This document shows positions 13,580-14,749 of a DNA stretch of 14,749 nucleotides, piece after piece (position 1 is the first letter of the stretch; every line of letters begins with the position of its first letter). The notes under the pieces were generated by a model that did no database searches, was not told where the DNA came from, and saw only the letters and a program-made list of their open reading frames with translations. The DNA lies in assembly GCA_002450925.1 (NCBI GenBank), contig DKAU01000016.1, positions 3,508 to 18,256 of the forward strand, read 5' to 3'. Origin of the DNA: Thiobacillus sp. UBA6918 (GTDB lineage: Bacteria > Pseudomonadota > Gammaproteobacteria > Burkholderiales > Thiobacillaceae). The position numbers and the translations under genes are program-made.

Positions 13580-14749
13580 GCCCCGAGTTTTTTCTTGAGG
13601 GTCTCGTTGACCTGCGCCGGGTTTGCTTTGCCCTTGGTGGCTTTCATCACCTGTCCGACCAGTGCATTGAAGGCCTTTTCCTTGCCCGCGCGGAATTCTT
13701 CCACCGACTTTTGATTGGCCGCCAGCACTTCGTCGACGATCCTTTCGATCTCGCCCGTGTCGGACATCTGCTTCAGCCCCTTGGACTCGATGATGGCATC
13801 GGCCTCGCCTTCGCCTGCCCACATGGCTGCAAAGACTTCCTTGGCAAGTTTTCCCGAGAGGGTGTTGTCCTGGATGCGGGCCAACAGACCGGCAAGACTG
13901 GCTGCGCTGATCTTGCTTTCGGTGATGTCGATTGCTTCCTTGTTCAGGATGCCCGAGAGTTCACCCATTACCCAGTTGGCGGCAATCTTGGGGTCAGCCT
14001 TGGGCAGTTTGCCGACGACATCCTCGAAGTATTCAGCCAGCGCGCGCGAGGCAGTCAGTGTCGCAGCATCATAAGCATTGAGCCCCCATTCACCCTGGTA
14101 GCGTGATTGCTTGGCCTGGGGCAGTTCCGGGAGTTCGGCACGCATGCTCTCAATCAGTTCTTCATCCAGCCTGACCGGCAACAGGTCTGGATCGGGGAAA
14201 TAGCGGTAGTCGTGCGCTTCTTCCTTGGTGCGCATCATGCGCGTCTCCCCGGTGTCGGGGTCGAACAGCACGGTGGCCTGCTGGATCTTGTGGCCGTCCT
14301 CGATCTGCTCGATTTGCCAGCGCACCTCATATTCGATCGCCTGTTCCAGGAAGCGGAAGGAATTGAGGTTCTTGATTTCGCGACGAGTACCAAAGGGTTC
14401 ACCGGGTCGGCGAACCGAAACGTTTGCATCCACGCGGAAGCTGCCTTCCTGCATGTTTCCGTCGCAGATGCCGATCCAGGTGACGAGGTTGTGCAGCGAC
14501 TTGGCATAGGCCACGGCTTCTTTTGCGCTCCTCATGTCAGGTTCAGACACGATTTCCAGAAGGGGGGTGCCGGCGCGATTCAGGTCGATGCCGGTCATGC
14601 CGTGGAAGTCCTCATGCAGCGACTTGCCTGCATCTTCTTCCAGGTGTGCGCGGGTAATGCCAATGACCTTGGTTTCATCGCCGACCTGAATCGGCAACTG
14701 GCCGGTTTCGACAATAGGCTTCGCCAACTGGCTGATCTGGTAGCCCTTG
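13576..14749 (-). CDS. gatB: Asp/Glu-tRNA amidotransferase subunit B (partial, N-terminus outside window)
   Basis: Subunit of GatCAB, which converts misacylated Glu-tRNA(Gln) and/or Asp-tRNA(Asn) to the correct amide forms. The C-terminal 390 residues are present; about 90-100 N-terminal residues lie beyond the right edge. The frame is open to the last base and starts KGYQISQLAKPIVETG, so a TTG at 14727 is internal, not a start. Family landmarks are IGITRAHLEEDAGKS, DLNRAGTPLLEIVSEPDMRS, GSFRVDANVSVR, RREIKNLNSFRFLEQAI, and EEAHDYRYFPDPDLLPV, part of the kinase-like cradle. The C-terminal helical and YqeY-like domain ends in ETLKKKLGA. gatA and gatC would be expected upstream. No terminator lies between its stop and that of chaA. 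Confidence 0.97.
   Translation of the reverse strand, partial: KGYQISQLAKPIVETGQLPIQVGDETKVIGITRAHLEEDAGKSLHEDFHGMTGIDLNRAGTPLLEIVSEPDMRSAKEAVAYAKSLHNLVTWIGICDGNMQEGSFRVDANVSVRRPGEPFGTRREIKNLNSFRFLEQAIEYEVRWQIEQIEDGHKIQQATVLFDPDTGETRMMRTKEEAHDYRYFPDPDLLPVRLDEELIESMRAELPELPQAKQSRYQGEWGLNAYDAATLTASRALAEYFEDVVGKLPKADPKIAANWVMGELSGILNKEAIDITESKISAASLAGLLARIQDNTLSGKLAKEVFAAMWAGEGEADAIIESKGLKQMSDTGEIERIVDEVLAANQKSVEEFRAGKEKAFNALVGQVMKATKGKANPAQVNETLKKKLGA

Noticed and set aside
14725..14727. TTG as a gatB start codon
   Set aside because: The frame continues open to the window edge with the conserved KGYQISQ sequence, so the TTG is an internal Leu codon and the gene is simply cut by the window.

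Overview
The window is 14.7 kb of densely packed chromosome, moderately GC-rich by eye, with housekeeping genes and no rRNA, tRNA, insertion sequence, phage gene or CRISPR array. Gene content suggests a betaproteobacterium, probably of the Nitrosomonadales (Gallionellaceae/Thiobacillus-like). The clues are a PII-amtB pair, a MetA-type homoserine acyltransferase, an exoIII gene divergent from pyrE, a DUF4124 protein, an HCxxxCGG TauE/SafE-like membrane protein, and gatB. The family-level placement is an impression from gene order, not a measurement.

Left part (1-1550): the 3' end of a PII signalling gene (glnK-like), then amtB, closed by a textbook UUCG-loop terminator. This is the ammonium uptake and nitrogen-sensing unit.

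Centre-left (1608-7418, + strand): a tight run of six genes with 1-4 base stop/start overlaps. The order is a shikimate-kinase-like P-loop protein of unknown role, metA (first committed step of methionine synthesis), a STAS-fused MlaE permease, MlaF ATPase, MlaD-type MCE protein, and a PqiC/ABC-auxiliary outer-membrane lipoprotein. The last four form a complete-looking phospholipid (Mla/MCE-type) transporter without separate MlaB or MlaC. A DUF4426 periplasmic protein follows behind its own candidate promoter.

Centre-right (7433-11196, - strand): a TauE/SafE-like membrane protein overlapping ampG (muropeptide permease), then a candidate ampG promoter with a 16-base dyad, a terminator, a secreted 173-residue protein of unknown function, and exodeoxyribonuclease III.

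Right part (11227-14749): pyrE runs divergently from exoIII with a 30-base gap and overlaps a DUF4124 protein. A ChaA-type Ca2+/H+ antiporter follows, with a hairpin over its ribosome-binding region. Its stop codon overlaps the stop of the converging gatB, which runs off the right edge.

Most genes are ordinary. The part most worth follow-up is the fused methionine/lipid-transport operon with its unrecognised kinase-like first gene. No stretch longer than 300 bases lacks a gene; the longest gap is 189 bases (9592-9780) and holds the ampG promoter candidate and a terminator.
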